Shown here in pieces: positions 36,672-44,917 of a stretch of DNA of 64,000 nt; the stretch's first letter is position 1; each line of letters opens with the position of its first letter. The stretch is from the NCBI GenBank assembly GCA_052117325.1, contig JBQKJJ010000012.1, one strand, 5' to 3'. The position numbers and the translations under genes were made by a program. Under the pieces are notes generated by a model. That model was not told the origin of the DNA and did not search any database. It saw nothing but the letters and a program-made list of their open reading frames with translations. This stretch comes from CAG-964 sp902789345. Lineage in GTDB: Bacteria; Bacillota; Clostridia; Oscillospirales; Acutalibacteraceae.

Positions 36672-37415
36672 ATGTTTAATTGGTTTGACTTAATAATGAT
36701 ACTTATTATTGTACTTGTGGCTGTTTCAGGCTATATACGAGGTGCAATAAAGTCTATCCTTTCGCTGGTAGGCGGTATAGTTTCAATTATTGTTGCTTAC
36801 ACCTTTAGCAAGGCGGTGTCGCCGTATATATACGATATGTTTTTTAAACAATCGGTATCGGACAAGGTAAGCAACTCTGTAAGCAATTCCCTTGACAGCA
36901 GTTCAGGAAATTTAGGAGATGCGGTATATAATGCACTGCCCGATTTTTTAAGGGAAATAGTGGGCGAAAACACATTGTCAAATGCGGTTGGCGCAGTTGC
37001 AGACGGCTCGCAGCAGCAAATAACCGACGCCGCCGTAGATGCGGTACAGGAAATTGTTGCACCTATAATAACAGCTCTAATCGGCTTTATTGTTGTTATT
37101 ATTGTGTTTGTATTGCTGAAAGTTGTTATAGCTGTGGTCATTCGTGCTGCAGATGTTGTAAATAAACTGCCTGTAATAGGTACAGCTAATAAGATTGTGG
37201 GTGCTGTAATAGGATGTATATATGGCGCTGTATTGGTTTTGACGGTATCGCTTATTATAGGTGTAATGCCAAGCTCCGAAAACAAGGACTTTAATGATGT
37301 GCGGCAAGGCTCGTTTTTTGTGAATATTTTTATGGATAAGGATAACGACGGTGAGTTGTATGATGCGCAATACGCTACAGAATATAGTACTGACCATTAT
37401 ATAGAGGGAGAGTAG
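36672..37415 (+). CDS. CvpA family membrane protein
   Basis: The 247-residue protein opens with the CvpA signature (FNWFDLIMILIIVLVAVSGYIRGAIKSI) and has about four membrane helices, with a Ser/Asp-rich extracellular loop of ~70 residues between the second and third. E. coli CvpA is linked to colicin V production and envelope stress; the exact role is unclear. The ATG at 36672 follows GAGG at seven bases; an upstream TTG adds two residues. Confidence 0.85.
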   Translation: MFNWFDLIMILIIVLVAVSGYIRGAIKSILSLVGGIVSIIVAYTFSKAVSPYIYDMFFKQSVSDKVSNSVSNSLDSSSGNLGDAVYNALPDFLREIVGENTLSNAVGAVADGSQQQITDAAVDAVQEIVAPIITALIGFIVVIIVFVLLKVVIAVVIRAADVVNKLPVIGTANKIVGAVIGCIYGAVLVLTVSLIIGVMPSSENKDFNDVRQGSFFVNIFMDKDNDGELYDAQYATEYSTDHYIEGE

Positions 37416-37422
37416 GATTTGT

Positions 37423-38058
37423 ATGTCAAATGTAGAGCAGGAAGGAATAGCGTCAGGTAAACAACAGTGTGATAAAAGTGAAATTTTTACTATTCCGAAT
37501 GTTATTTCTTTTTTAAGAATAGTATTTATTGCGCCGTTTGTGCTTTTTTTCTTGAATGAACAGTATATTGCCGCCTTTAGCTTTATTGTGCTTTCAGGTT
37601 TAAGTGACTGTATAGACGGGTATTTAGCAAGACGGTTAAATCAGGTTACTGCGTTGGGTAAAATTTTGGACCCTATTGCAGACAAGCTTACATTGGTTGC
37701 CGTTATAATATGCTTAGGTACTTTAATGCCTCAAATAGTACCGCTGGTTATTGCACTGGTTGTAAAGGATTTGTCTATGCTGCTTGGCGGATATTATTTA
37801 ATTCACAAGGGTATAACACCGCCGGCTGCAAAGTGGTATGGTAAGCTGGCTACAATTATTTTTTATGTGTCGGTTGTTGCCATTGTGTTTAGCAGAGCGT
37901 TTTTACACTACAATAACCCTCTTGTTGTACTTATTTTGCTTAGCATAACAATAGTAGCTATGATGTTTGCTTTGGTGAACTACGCAATTATATTTATTAA
38001 GCTGCTTAATGAAAATGAAAAGAAAAATAAAGAAAAAATTAAAGATGAAAACAAGTAA
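37423..38058 (+). CDS. pgsA: CDP-diacylglycerol-glycerol-3-phosphate 3-phosphatidyltransferase
   Basis: The enzyme makes phosphatidylglycerol phosphate, the committed step to PG. The 211-residue membrane protein contains the CDP-alcohol phosphotransferase motif DCIDGYLARRLNQVTALGKILDPIADK (20 of its residues lie around 63-90), with the DGxxAR...GxxxDxxxD pattern intact, and begins with IPNVISFLRIVF. It is followed closely by the Clp ATPase gene. Confidence 0.93.
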   Translation: MSNVEQEGIASGKQQCDKSEIFTIPNVISFLRIVFIAPFVLFFLNEQYIAAFSFIVLSGLSDCIDGYLARRLNQVTALGKILDPIADKLTLVAVIICLGTLMPQIVPLVIALVVKDLSMLLGGYYLIHKGITPPAAKWYGKLATIIFYVSVVAIVFSRAFLHYNNPLVVLILLSITIVAMMFALVNYAIIFIKLLNENEKKNKEKIKDENK

Positions 38059-38091
38059 AATTTATCATAGATAACATAAGGAGATAAAACT

Positions 38092-40428
38092 ATGCTTTGT
38101 AGTAAATGTAACAAAAGACCTGCTGTTGTTTTTGTTTCTGACAATGCAGGAAATCAGACTAAGGGTTACTGCCTTAGCTGTGCAAATGAACTTGGAATTA
38201 AGCCTGTAAAGGATTTAATGCAGAATATGGGAATTACGGACGAGCAGCTTGAAAGTATGCAGGACTCTATGGACAGCCTTATTGAAATGAGCAATAACGG
38301 TGAAATTCCTAATTTGCAGGAGCTTATGGGCGACCAAAATCTGGGCGAACTGCTTAACGGCGAAAATGACATTTTGCCGGGTGATGACAACGACCCTGAC
38401 AAGTTTTCTGCCGGCGGTGCTCCTACCTTTCCGTTTAATCTTTTTGGCGGGGCTAACCAGGCTGACAAAACAACACAGTCCAAGAGAAAGGCCAAGAAAG
38501 AAAAGGACGCTAAAAGAAAGCACCTTGATGCCTACTGCACAAACCTGACAGAGAGAGCAAAGCAGGGCAAGCTGGACAGAGTTATCGGCAGAGATAAGGA
38601 AATAGCCCGTGTAATTCAGATTTTGTCCAGAAGAAGTAAAAATAACCCATGCTTGATTGGTGAGCCAGGTGTAGGTAAAACAGCGATTGCAGAGGGATTG
38701 GCACTGCGTATTGCAAAGGGCGATGTTCCTCAAAGATTAAAAAATAAAGAAATAGAACTGCTTGATTTAACAGCCCTTATTGCCGGTACACAGTTTAGAG
38801 GTCAGTTTGAAAGCCGTATTAAGGGCTTAACTGCCGAGGTTAAGGCTGCCGGAAATATTATATTGTTTATTGACGAGGTGCATAACCTGGTAGGTACAGG
38901 CGACGCTGAGGGCACTATGAATGCCGCAAATATTCTAAAGCCTGCACTTTCCCGTGGTGAAATACAGGTTATAGGTGCAACAACCTTTAACGAGTACAGA
39001 AAATACATTGAAAAGGACGCAGCACTTGAAAGAAGATTCCAGCCGGTTACAATAAACGAGCCTTCAATTAAAGACGCTATAGAGGTGCTTGAGGGCGTTA
39101 AGGATTATTACGAAAGGCACCACCGTGTGGCTGTGCCGGAGCAGATTATCCGCCGTGCGGTTGTACTGTCTGAAAGATATATTACAGACAGATTTTTACC
39201 GGATAAGGCTATAGACCTGCTTGACGAAGCATGTGCCTGTGCCGCTTTGAATTGTAAAGCTATGGAGGAATACGACAAGCTTACAGATAATGTACGGTAT
39301 TTGAAGCTGAGAGAGGACGAGCTTACAGAAAATCCTGACGCTATTGACTATGAGGCTGTTGCAAAGGTAAGGGAGGAGCTCGCCCAAACTGAGGAAAAAA
39401 TTAAAAAGGTAGAACCTGAAGCATTGGGAGTAACTGTAAAGGACGCAGACCTTGCAAAGGTTATTGAGCTGTGGACAGGTATCCCGGCACAGCGTGTTGC
39501 CGAAAACGAGCTTAACAAGCTTGCTGACCTTGAAACAGCAATGAAAAAGCATATTATAGGTCAGGACGAGGCTGTTTCTGCCATTGCAAAGGCAGTACGC
39601 CGCAGCAGAGTGCAAATAAGCCCACGTCGCAGACCTGCTTCCTTTATATTTGTAGGCCCTACAGGCGTAGGTAAAACAGAACTTGTAAAGGTGCTTGCAG
39701 AGGAGCTGTTTGATACTCCTGAAACTCTTATAAGACTGGATATGTCGGAGTATATGGAGAAGCACGCAGTGTCAAAGATTATTGGTTCACCTCCTGGATA
39801 TGTGGGCTATGATGAGGCAGGACAGGTAACCGAAAAGGTACGCAGAAAGCCGTATTCCGTATTGCTGTTTGATGAAATTGAAAAGGCTCACCCTGATGTT
39901 TTGAATATTCTTTTACAGATTCTTGACGAGGGTAAGGTAACAGACGCTCACGGCAGAGTTGTAAACTTTGAAAATACCGTAATTGTAATGACCTCAAATG
40001 CCGGCAGTTCAAAGGCTGAGTTTGCTTTAGGCTTTGGTAAAACAGAGGACGAAGCAACAAAGGAGCGTGTTATGAAAGCTCTGAGAGAGTTCTTAAGACC
40101 TGAATTTTTGGCAAGGGTAGACGATGTAATTGTATTTAGAAACCTTGATAAAAATGACTTTAAGGGTATTGCGGCTTTGGTGCTAGATGAATACATTGAG
40201 TCATTGGCTGAAAAGGGAATTACATTTACTTATGACGATGCGTCTACTGCATATATTGCAGAAAAATCTGCCGGAGGTAAAAGCGGAGCAAGAGATATTC
40301 GCAGCTACATCAGACAAAATGTTGAAGATAAAATTGCGACTGAAATTATTAACCACGGTGAGGGCGTGCTAAAGAGCATAGCACTTTCTGTTAAGGACGA
40401 TGACCTGCATTTAGATGTAATAATATAA
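38092..40428 (+). CDS. clpE: ClpE-like Clp protease ATPase with N-terminal zinc finger
   Basis: The 778-residue Hsp100 unfoldase has two AAA+ modules: Walker A GEPGVGKTA near residue 190 and GPTGVGKTE near residue 522. The N-terminus lacks the usual double Clp-N repeat. Instead it has a four-Cys zinc finger (C3, C6, C27, C30) as in ClpE and McsA, then a ~100-residue linker rich in Met, Asp and Asn. A short middle domain precedes module two, and LGFGKTE resembles a ClpP-docking loop. It probably feeds ClpP. It could also be named ClpC-like. Confidence 0.85.
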   Translation: MLCSKCNKRPAVVFVSDNAGNQTKGYCLSCANELGIKPVKDLMQNMGITDEQLESMQDSMDSLIEMSNNGEIPNLQELMGDQNLGELLNGENDILPGDDNDPDKFSAGGAPTFPFNLFGGANQADKTTQSKRKAKKEKDAKRKHLDAYCTNLTERAKQGKLDRVIGRDKEIARVIQILSRRSKNNPCLIGEPGVGKTAIAEGLALRIAKGDVPQRLKNKEIELLDLTALIAGTQFRGQFESRIKGLTAEVKAAGNIILFIDEVHNLVGTGDAEGTMNAANILKPALSRGEIQVIGATTFNEYRKYIEKDAALERRFQPVTINEPSIKDAIEVLEGVKDYYERHHRVAVPEQIIRRAVVLSERYITDRFLPDKAIDLLDEACACAALNCKAMEEYDKLTDNVRYLKLREDELTENPDAIDYEAVAKVREELAQTEEKIKKVEPEALGVTVKDADLAKVIELWTGIPAQRVAENELNKLADLETAMKKHIIGQDEAVSAIAKAVRRSRVQISPRRRPASFIFVGPTGVGKTELVKVLAEELFDTPETLIRLDMSEYMEKHAVSKIIGSPPGYVGYDEAGQVTEKVRRKPYSVLLFDEIEKAHPDVLNILLQILDEGKVTDAHGRVVNFENTVIVMTSNAGSSKAEFALGFGKTEDEATKERVMKALREFLRPEFLARVDDVIVFRNLDKNDFKGIAALVLDEYIESLAEKGITFTYDDASTAYIAEKSAGGKSGARDIRSYIRQNVEDKIATEIINHGEGVLKSIALSVKDDDLHLDVII

Positions 40429-40466
40429 ATGCGGTAATGTGAAAATTAACTGAAAAAGTTAAATAA

Positions 40467-40522
40467 AAATCCCACAGGAGACACAGCTTAATAAACTGTG
40501 TTCCTGTGGGATTTGTTTTTTT
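40467..40522 (+). terminator. Terminator after the ClpE-like gene
   Basis: AAATCCCACAGGA-ACACAG pairs with CTGTGT-TCCTGTGGGATTT (one bulged base), followed by seven T at 40516-40522. The stem also lies beyond the end of pyrB on the other strand and may stop both transcripts. Confidence 0.9.
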
Positions 40523-40562
40523 ATTTGTATGGAAGCAATATATGCTTTGCGTAAATTAAAAA

Positions 40563-41651
40563 TTACTTTTCTTTTAATTTTTCACCGGGCTTTTTGGCAG
40601 TGTCACAATATTCGCACACCAAATAACCGCCTTTTTCTTTAAATTCCTTTGGCATATACGGTTCGGTATGGGTAATACATTTTGGATTTACACAGCCGCT
40701 GTTATCTATAATAATCTTTCCCCTTGAGTAGGAGTATTTTGCCCCCTGCAGGGTTAGCAGTATAAGTGCCATTCTGGCATACATACCGTAAATTGCCTGT
40801 TTAAAATATACACAGCGTGGGTCGTCGTCAATATTTTCTGCTATTTCGTCAACTCTAGGCAGTGGGTGAAGAACCTTTAAATCCTCTTTACCTAACGAAA
40901 GCTTTTCTCTGTCAAGTACAAAAACGCCTTTTTGCGCCTCGTATTCTTCCATGCTTGCAAAGCGTTCACGCTGTATTCTGGTCATATACAGAACATCAAG
41001 CTGAGGCATAGCCTCTTGAAGTGTAGGAACTTCTACATATTCGCAGTTTTGCTCCTGCATAATGTCTTTTATATATTTTGGTATGCCAAGCTCTTTTGTG
41101 GATATTAAAACAAACTTGTTGCCCTCAAAGTGCGACATGGTTTTGATTAGTGAATGTACTGTTCTGCCGTTTTTTAGGTCGCCGCACAGTCCAATAGTCA
41201 GGTGGTTTAGTCTGCCTTTTTCGTTGTGAAGTGTAACAATGTCTGTTAATGTTTGTGTAGGGTGTAGGTGGCCGCCGTCTCCGGCATTTATAATAGGTAC
41301 ACTGCTGTATTTGGACGCACCCTTAGCACTGCCCTCCAGTGGGTGGCGCATAGCTATAATATCAGCATAGCCGCTTACAATTTTAATTGTATCCTTTAGG
41401 CTTTCGCCCTTTGATACAGATGAATTGCTGGGGTTGTCAAAGCCTATAACAGAGCCGCCCAAACGAAGCATAGCTGTTTGAAAGCTCATTTTTGTTCTTG
41501 TGCTTGGTTCATAAAAAAGTGTACCCAGAATTTTTCCTTTGCAGGCTTCGCTGTAGTTTTCGGGATTTTTCATTATTTTACCTGCTAGCTGTACAATTTC
41601 CTGTAAATCTGAAAATGAAAGCAGTTCAAGGTCAATAATATGGTTTAACAA
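40563..41651 (-). CDS. pyrB: Aspartate carbamoyltransferase fused to a PyrI-type zinc domain
   Basis: The first step of pyrimidine synthesis. Residues 1-300 are PyrB: carbamoyl-phosphate loop EPSTRTKMSF, HPLEGSA, GDGGHLHPTQ and HPLPRVDEI. The last ~55 residues resemble the zinc domain of the regulatory chain PyrI: C320-x4-C325 (NPKCITHTEP) and C346-x2-C349, the same spacing type as E. coli PyrI. The PyrI nucleotide-binding domain is absent. The TTG at 41651 follows AAAGGGTG; a TTG at 41672 lies almost at the predicted transcription start and is unlikely. Confidence 0.9.
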   Translation of the reverse strand: MLNHIIDLELLSFSDLQEIVQLAGKIMKNPENYSEACKGKILGTLFYEPSTRTKMSFQTAMLRLGGSVIGFDNPSNSSVSKGESLKDTIKIVSGYADIIAMRHPLEGSAKGASKYSSVPIINAGDGGHLHPTQTLTDIVTLHNEKGRLNHLTIGLCGDLKNGRTVHSLIKTMSHFEGNKFVLISTKELGIPKYIKDIMQEQNCEYVEVPTLQEAMPQLDVLYMTRIQRERFASMEEYEAQKGVFVLDREKLSLGKEDLKVLHPLPRVDEIAENIDDDPRCVYFKQAIYGMYARMALILLTLQGAKYSYSRGKIIIDNSGCVNPKCITHTEPYMPKEFKEKGGYLVCEYCDTAKKPGEKLKEK

Positions 41652-41682
41652 TTTAAACACCCTTTCTTTCAATACTCTTATA

Positions 41683-41711
41683 ATTTTAACAGCTATTCGT
41701 TAAAATAACAA
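41683..41711 (-). promoter_or_regulatory. Promoter for pyrB
   Basis: On the minus strand, TTGTTA (41711-41706) and TAAAAT (41688-41683) are separated by 17 bases. Transcription would begin near 41676, leaving a leader of ~25 bases before the TTG at 41651 and no room for a pyrimidine attenuator. Confidence 0.55.
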
Positions 41712-41820
41712 TACTTGTTTAAAAACTTTATCGTATTTAGTAAAAATATGTTGGTATATGTTTTCTGTACTAGCTTTGCCTGCGGTAAAGTTTAAATGAA
41801 AACATAACTATTAATAATCA

Positions 41821-41858
41821 GCACAGCCTTTGCTTTGGCAGGGGCTGTGTTTTTTTAT
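41821..41858 (+). terminator. Plus-strand terminator with no gene upstream
   Basis: CACAGCC and GGCTGTG form a stem with a loop of about 15 bases followed by seven or more T. It lies between the divergent pyrB and the phage-like operon, with no plus-strand gene before it. It may isolate the phage-like operon from stray transcription or end a short RNA. Apart from this and the sites at 41683-41711 and 41919-41962, 41652-42039 shows nothing. Confidence 0.65.
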
Positions 41859-41918
41859 TTGTAAGAGGTAAAGAGGGTACTGGATTTTAAAAATTGGGGA
41901 TAAAAATAAAAAATTTTT

Positions 41919-41962
41919 TTGATAACAATGCATTGTTGCATAAAAATAGGCAACTTTTATGC
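41919..41962 (+). promoter_or_regulatory. Possible promoter-operator of the phage-like operon
   Basis: TTGATA (41919-41924) and TAAAAA (41941-41946) have 16-base spacing. Between them lies a perfect 14-bp palindrome AACAATGCATTGTT (41924-41937), and GCATAAAA (41938-41945) is repeated inverted as TTTTATGC (41955-41962). Palindromes over a promoter are typical repressor sites. No repressor gene lies beside it. The leader to the terminase start (42040) is about 90 bases. Confidence 0.45.
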
Positions 41963-42039
41963 TTTTTTGACTATATGTTGCAAGGGTTAATTTACTGCAA
42001 AGCAACAGCAGAAAATCCTTAGCAATTTAAGGAGGATGT

Positions 42040-42522
42040 ATGACAAGAAAGGAAGATAAATTTTGTTGCTTTTATTCTTCAAACGGAAATGTCCGCCTGT
42101 CGGCTGTAATGGCAGGGTACAGCAATAACCCGGAGCAAACAGGACAACAGCTGTTGACAAGAGGTGACATTGCCAGAAAAGTTAAGGAATACCGTGACAC
42201 CCGTATAAACGACCTTAAGCTTATGGCACTGCTTGGGTATGAACGCCTTGCTTTTGGAAGTATAGCCGACTGCATACAGCTTTTGTATATGGAAACTCCG
42301 TCACTGCAAAAGCTGGAGGCTATGGATTTATTTATGATTTCAGAAATAAAAAAGCCAAAGGACGGTGCTATGGAGATAAAATTCTTTGACAGAATAAAAG
42401 CACTGGAAAAATTAAGCGAAGCACAGGAGGACACTCACGAAAAGAGCCTGCCGTTTTATAAGGCTCTTGAAAGAAGTGCAGATATGCTTAGCAACAGTGG
42501 TGTGGAAAATGACGCTGAATAG
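42040..42522 (+). CDS. Phage terminase small subunit
   Basis: The 160-residue protein has the layout of small terminases: an N-terminal helix-turn-helix-like part (NVRLSAVMAGYSNNPEQTG, residues 17-35) for DNA binding, and a helical C-terminus that binds the large subunit. The usual YSxxP segment (GYSNNP) is present. It should select DNA for packaging. The start follows AAGGAGG. It overlaps the large terminase gene by 14 bases. Confidence 0.8.
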   Translation: MTRKEDKFCCFYSSNGNVRLSAVMAGYSNNPEQTGQQLLTRGDIARKVKEYRDTRINDLKLMALLGYERLAFGSIADCIQLLYMETPSLQKLEAMDLFMISEIKKPKDGAMEIKFFDRIKALEKLSEAQEDTHEKSLPFYKALERSADMLSNSGVENDAE

Positions 42523-43756
42523 CTTTTCAAAAAAGCAAATGCAGCTGCTTACATGGTGGTGCAGAGGAAGCAGATATTCTGACTGTGACGCCGTTATATG
42601 TGACGGGGCGGTCAGAAGCGGTAAAACAATGTGTATGAGCCTTTCGTTTATTTCGTGGGCGTTTTACAGGTTTAACGGCGGCAGCTTTGCAATGTGTGGC
42701 AAAACCATACGGTCACTGAAAAGAAATGTTGTTACGCCTATGGTTACTATGCTAAAGGAAATGGGCTTTAGCTGTACCGAAAAGCTGTCTCAAAATTTAC
42801 TTGAGATAGAATTTGACGGAAAAAGCAATCGCTTTTATCTCTTTGGCGGAAAGGACGAATCCTCTGCATCCCTTATTCAGGGTATGACATTGTGCGGCGT
42901 GTTGTTTGACGAGGTGGCGTTAATGCCAAAGTCCTTTGTAGAGCAGGCAATAGCCAGATGTTCTGTAAACGGCAGTAAATTTTGGTTTAACTGTAACCCG
43001 GAATATCCACAGCATTGGTTTAGGGTGGAATGGATATTGGGCAGAAAACGAAAAAACGCACTTTATATGCACTTTACAATGGACGACAACCCGTCCCTTT
43101 CCGAAAAGATGAAACAGCGTTACAGGTCGCTGTACAGCGGAGCCTTTTACGAGCGGTTTATTCTTGGCAAATGGGTAGGTGTAGAGGGCTGTGTTTATCC
43201 TTTTATGAAGGACAATATGTTTGTAGATGTGCCGGAGGGTGTATGCGAACGCTATGCTGTAAGCTGTGATTACGGCACGGTAAACCCTGCGTCCTTTGGA
43301 CTGTGGGGGCTGCAAAAGGGTGTGTGGTACAGAATAGACGAGTACTATTACGACTCAAAAAGAGTTGGCATACAGCGCACCGATGAGGAGCATTACAAGG
43401 CGTTGGAAAAGCTGACAGAGGGTAAAAAAATAGACACCGTTGTTGTTGACCCATCTGCCGCTAGCTTTATTCAGACCATACGCCGACACAAAAAATTTGC
43501 GGTAACACCGGCAAAAAATAATGTGGTTGACGGTATACGCAAGGTGTCTACGGCGCTAAAGGAGAAGAAAATAAAAATATGTAATTGCTGTAGTGACAGT
43601 ATAAGAGAGTTTGGGTTGTACAGGTGGAACAGCGGCGGGGCAGACGCTCCCATAAAGGAGAACGACCATGCAATGGATGACATAAGATATTTTGTAACAA
43701 CGGTTCTGTATAAACCGCAAAATGAATTTGTAGCCTTTGCAAGAAAAAGGATATAG
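42509..43756 (+). CDS. Phage terminase large subunit
   Basis: The 415-residue packaging motor and nuclease has Walker A GAVRSGKT (residues 33-40), Walker B GVLFDEV (about residues 132-138) and a C-terminal RNase H-like nuclease domain with CDYGTVNP and VVVDPSAAS carrying acidic residues. The closest type is the PBSX/SPP1 group. Both catalytic centres look intact, so the gene is not an obvious relic. The ATG at 42509 overlaps the small subunit gene. Confidence 0.92.
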   Translation: MTLNSFSKKQMQLLTWWCRGSRYSDCDAVICDGAVRSGKTMCMSLSFISWAFYRFNGGSFAMCGKTIRSLKRNVVTPMVTMLKEMGFSCTEKLSQNLLEIEFDGKSNRFYLFGGKDESSASLIQGMTLCGVLFDEVALMPKSFVEQAIARCSVNGSKFWFNCNPEYPQHWFRVEWILGRKRKNALYMHFTMDDNPSLSEKMKQRYRSLYSGAFYERFILGKWVGVEGCVYPFMKDNMFVDVPEGVCERYAVSCDYGTVNPASFGLWGLQKGVWYRIDEYYYDSKRVGIQRTDEEHYKALEKLTEGKKIDTVVVDPSAASFIQTIRRHKKFAVTPAKNNVVDGIRKVSTALKEKKIKICNCCSDSIREFGLYRWNSGGADAPIKENDHAMDDIRYFVTTVLYKPQNEFVAFARKRI

Positions 43757-43767
43757 GAGGTGTTTGT

Positions 43768-44913
43768 ATGAAGCTATTTAAGAATAAAAAAACGCCTAAA
43801 CAAAAAATTGCCCAAACCGTAACAGGAAACGGCTTTAGTAATCCGTTTAATGCTTTTAACAGCTATGTGCCTTTGAATAATACACAGCATTTGCTGTATG
43901 CAAGCCTTAGAGAGGCTATACCTATTATTGACTCAGCTATAAGCAAGCTGGTGCGTTTGATTGGTACATTTGAGGTTGTATGTGCCGATAAAACAGCAGA
44001 AAGGAAACTTAAATATTTTCTTGATAATGTAAAAACCGGCGGAAACAATGTGGGCTTTAAGTGCTTTTTGGGTACATATTTTGACAGACTGCTTACCTAC
44101 GGAACAGCTGTGGCAGAGATTATTCCCTACAGTGACTACAGCAGTATTTACGGTTTGTACAATGCCGCCAACAGTGACATATTGCTGAAGAATAATAAAA
44201 ATAATCCCCTTAAGCTAGATGTGTATGTACAGCAGGATAACGGTGAGGTTGTGCCTGTAAAAAATCAGGAGCTTATTATGATAACCTCCCTTAATCCACA
44301 GCCGGAAAAGGTAGGCGGAACATCAATTTTACAGGGACTGCCGTTTGTAAGCAATATACTTTTAAAGATTTTTACGGCTATTGGGCAGAACTGGGACAGG
44401 GTAGGCAATGTACGCTTTGCCGTTACCTACAAGCCGCCTAATGACGGTACAGATGGAATATACACACAGCAAAGAGCCGAGCTTATTGCAGACGAGTGGA
44501 GTAAGGCAATGCAGGACAAGGGACTGTCTGATTTTGTGGCTGTAGGTGATGTGGATATTAAGGTAATTGGTGCAGATAACCAGATTTTAGATTGCCAAAC
44601 GCCGGGGCGACTGCTTTTGGAGCAAATAGTTTCAAAGCTGAGTATTCCTCCGTTTATATTGGGACTTTCGTGGAGCAGTACGGAGAGAATGTCGTCACAG
44701 CAGGCAGATATTTTAACAAGTGAGCTGGAGCATTACCGAGATTTGCTTAATCCTATGATAAACAAGGTGTGCTCTATGTGGCTGGCTATGAACGGTTACA
44801 GTACCGAACACGAGCTTGTTTGGAGCAACATTAACCTACAGGATGAGGTAGAGCTTGCAAATGCAAGGTTAATTAATACACAGGCAGATCAGCTTGAAAA
44901 CAAAAAGGAGTGA
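43768..44913 (+). CDS. Phage portal protein
   Basis: The 381-residue protein lies in the portal position between terminase and protease, and shows portal-type features: an N-terminal charged part, a long mixed core, NPQPEKVGGTSILQGLPF and the helical crown near SWSSTERMSSQQADILTSEL. Portals form the 12-fold ring through which DNA passes. The length is somewhat short for the family. The start follows AGGAGG. Confidence 0.85.
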   Translation: MKLFKNKKTPKQKIAQTVTGNGFSNPFNAFNSYVPLNNTQHLLYASLREAIPIIDSAISKLVRLIGTFEVVCADKTAERKLKYFLDNVKTGGNNVGFKCFLGTYFDRLLTYGTAVAEIIPYSDYSSIYGLYNAANSDILLKNNKNNPLKLDVYVQQDNGEVVPVKNQELIMITSLNPQPEKVGGTSILQGLPFVSNILLKIFTAIGQNWDRVGNVRFAVTYKPPNDGTDGIYTQQRAELIADEWSKAMQDKGLSDFVAVGDVDIKVIGADNQILDCQTPGRLLLEQIVSKLSIPPFILGLSWSSTERMSSQQADILTSELEHYRDLLNPMINKVCSMWLAMNGYSTEHELVWSNINLQDEVELANARLINTQADQLENKKE

Positions 44914-44917
44914 TAAT

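Noticed and set aside
38166..40196. Long minus-strand frames inside the ClpE-like gene
   Set aside because: They mirror a well-supported gene and have neither ribosome sites nor recognisable domains.
44893..44917. Longer start for the prohead protease at 44894
   Set aside because: It lies within the portal gene end and lacks a ribosome site, whereas TTG 44918 has AAAGGAG at ideal distance.
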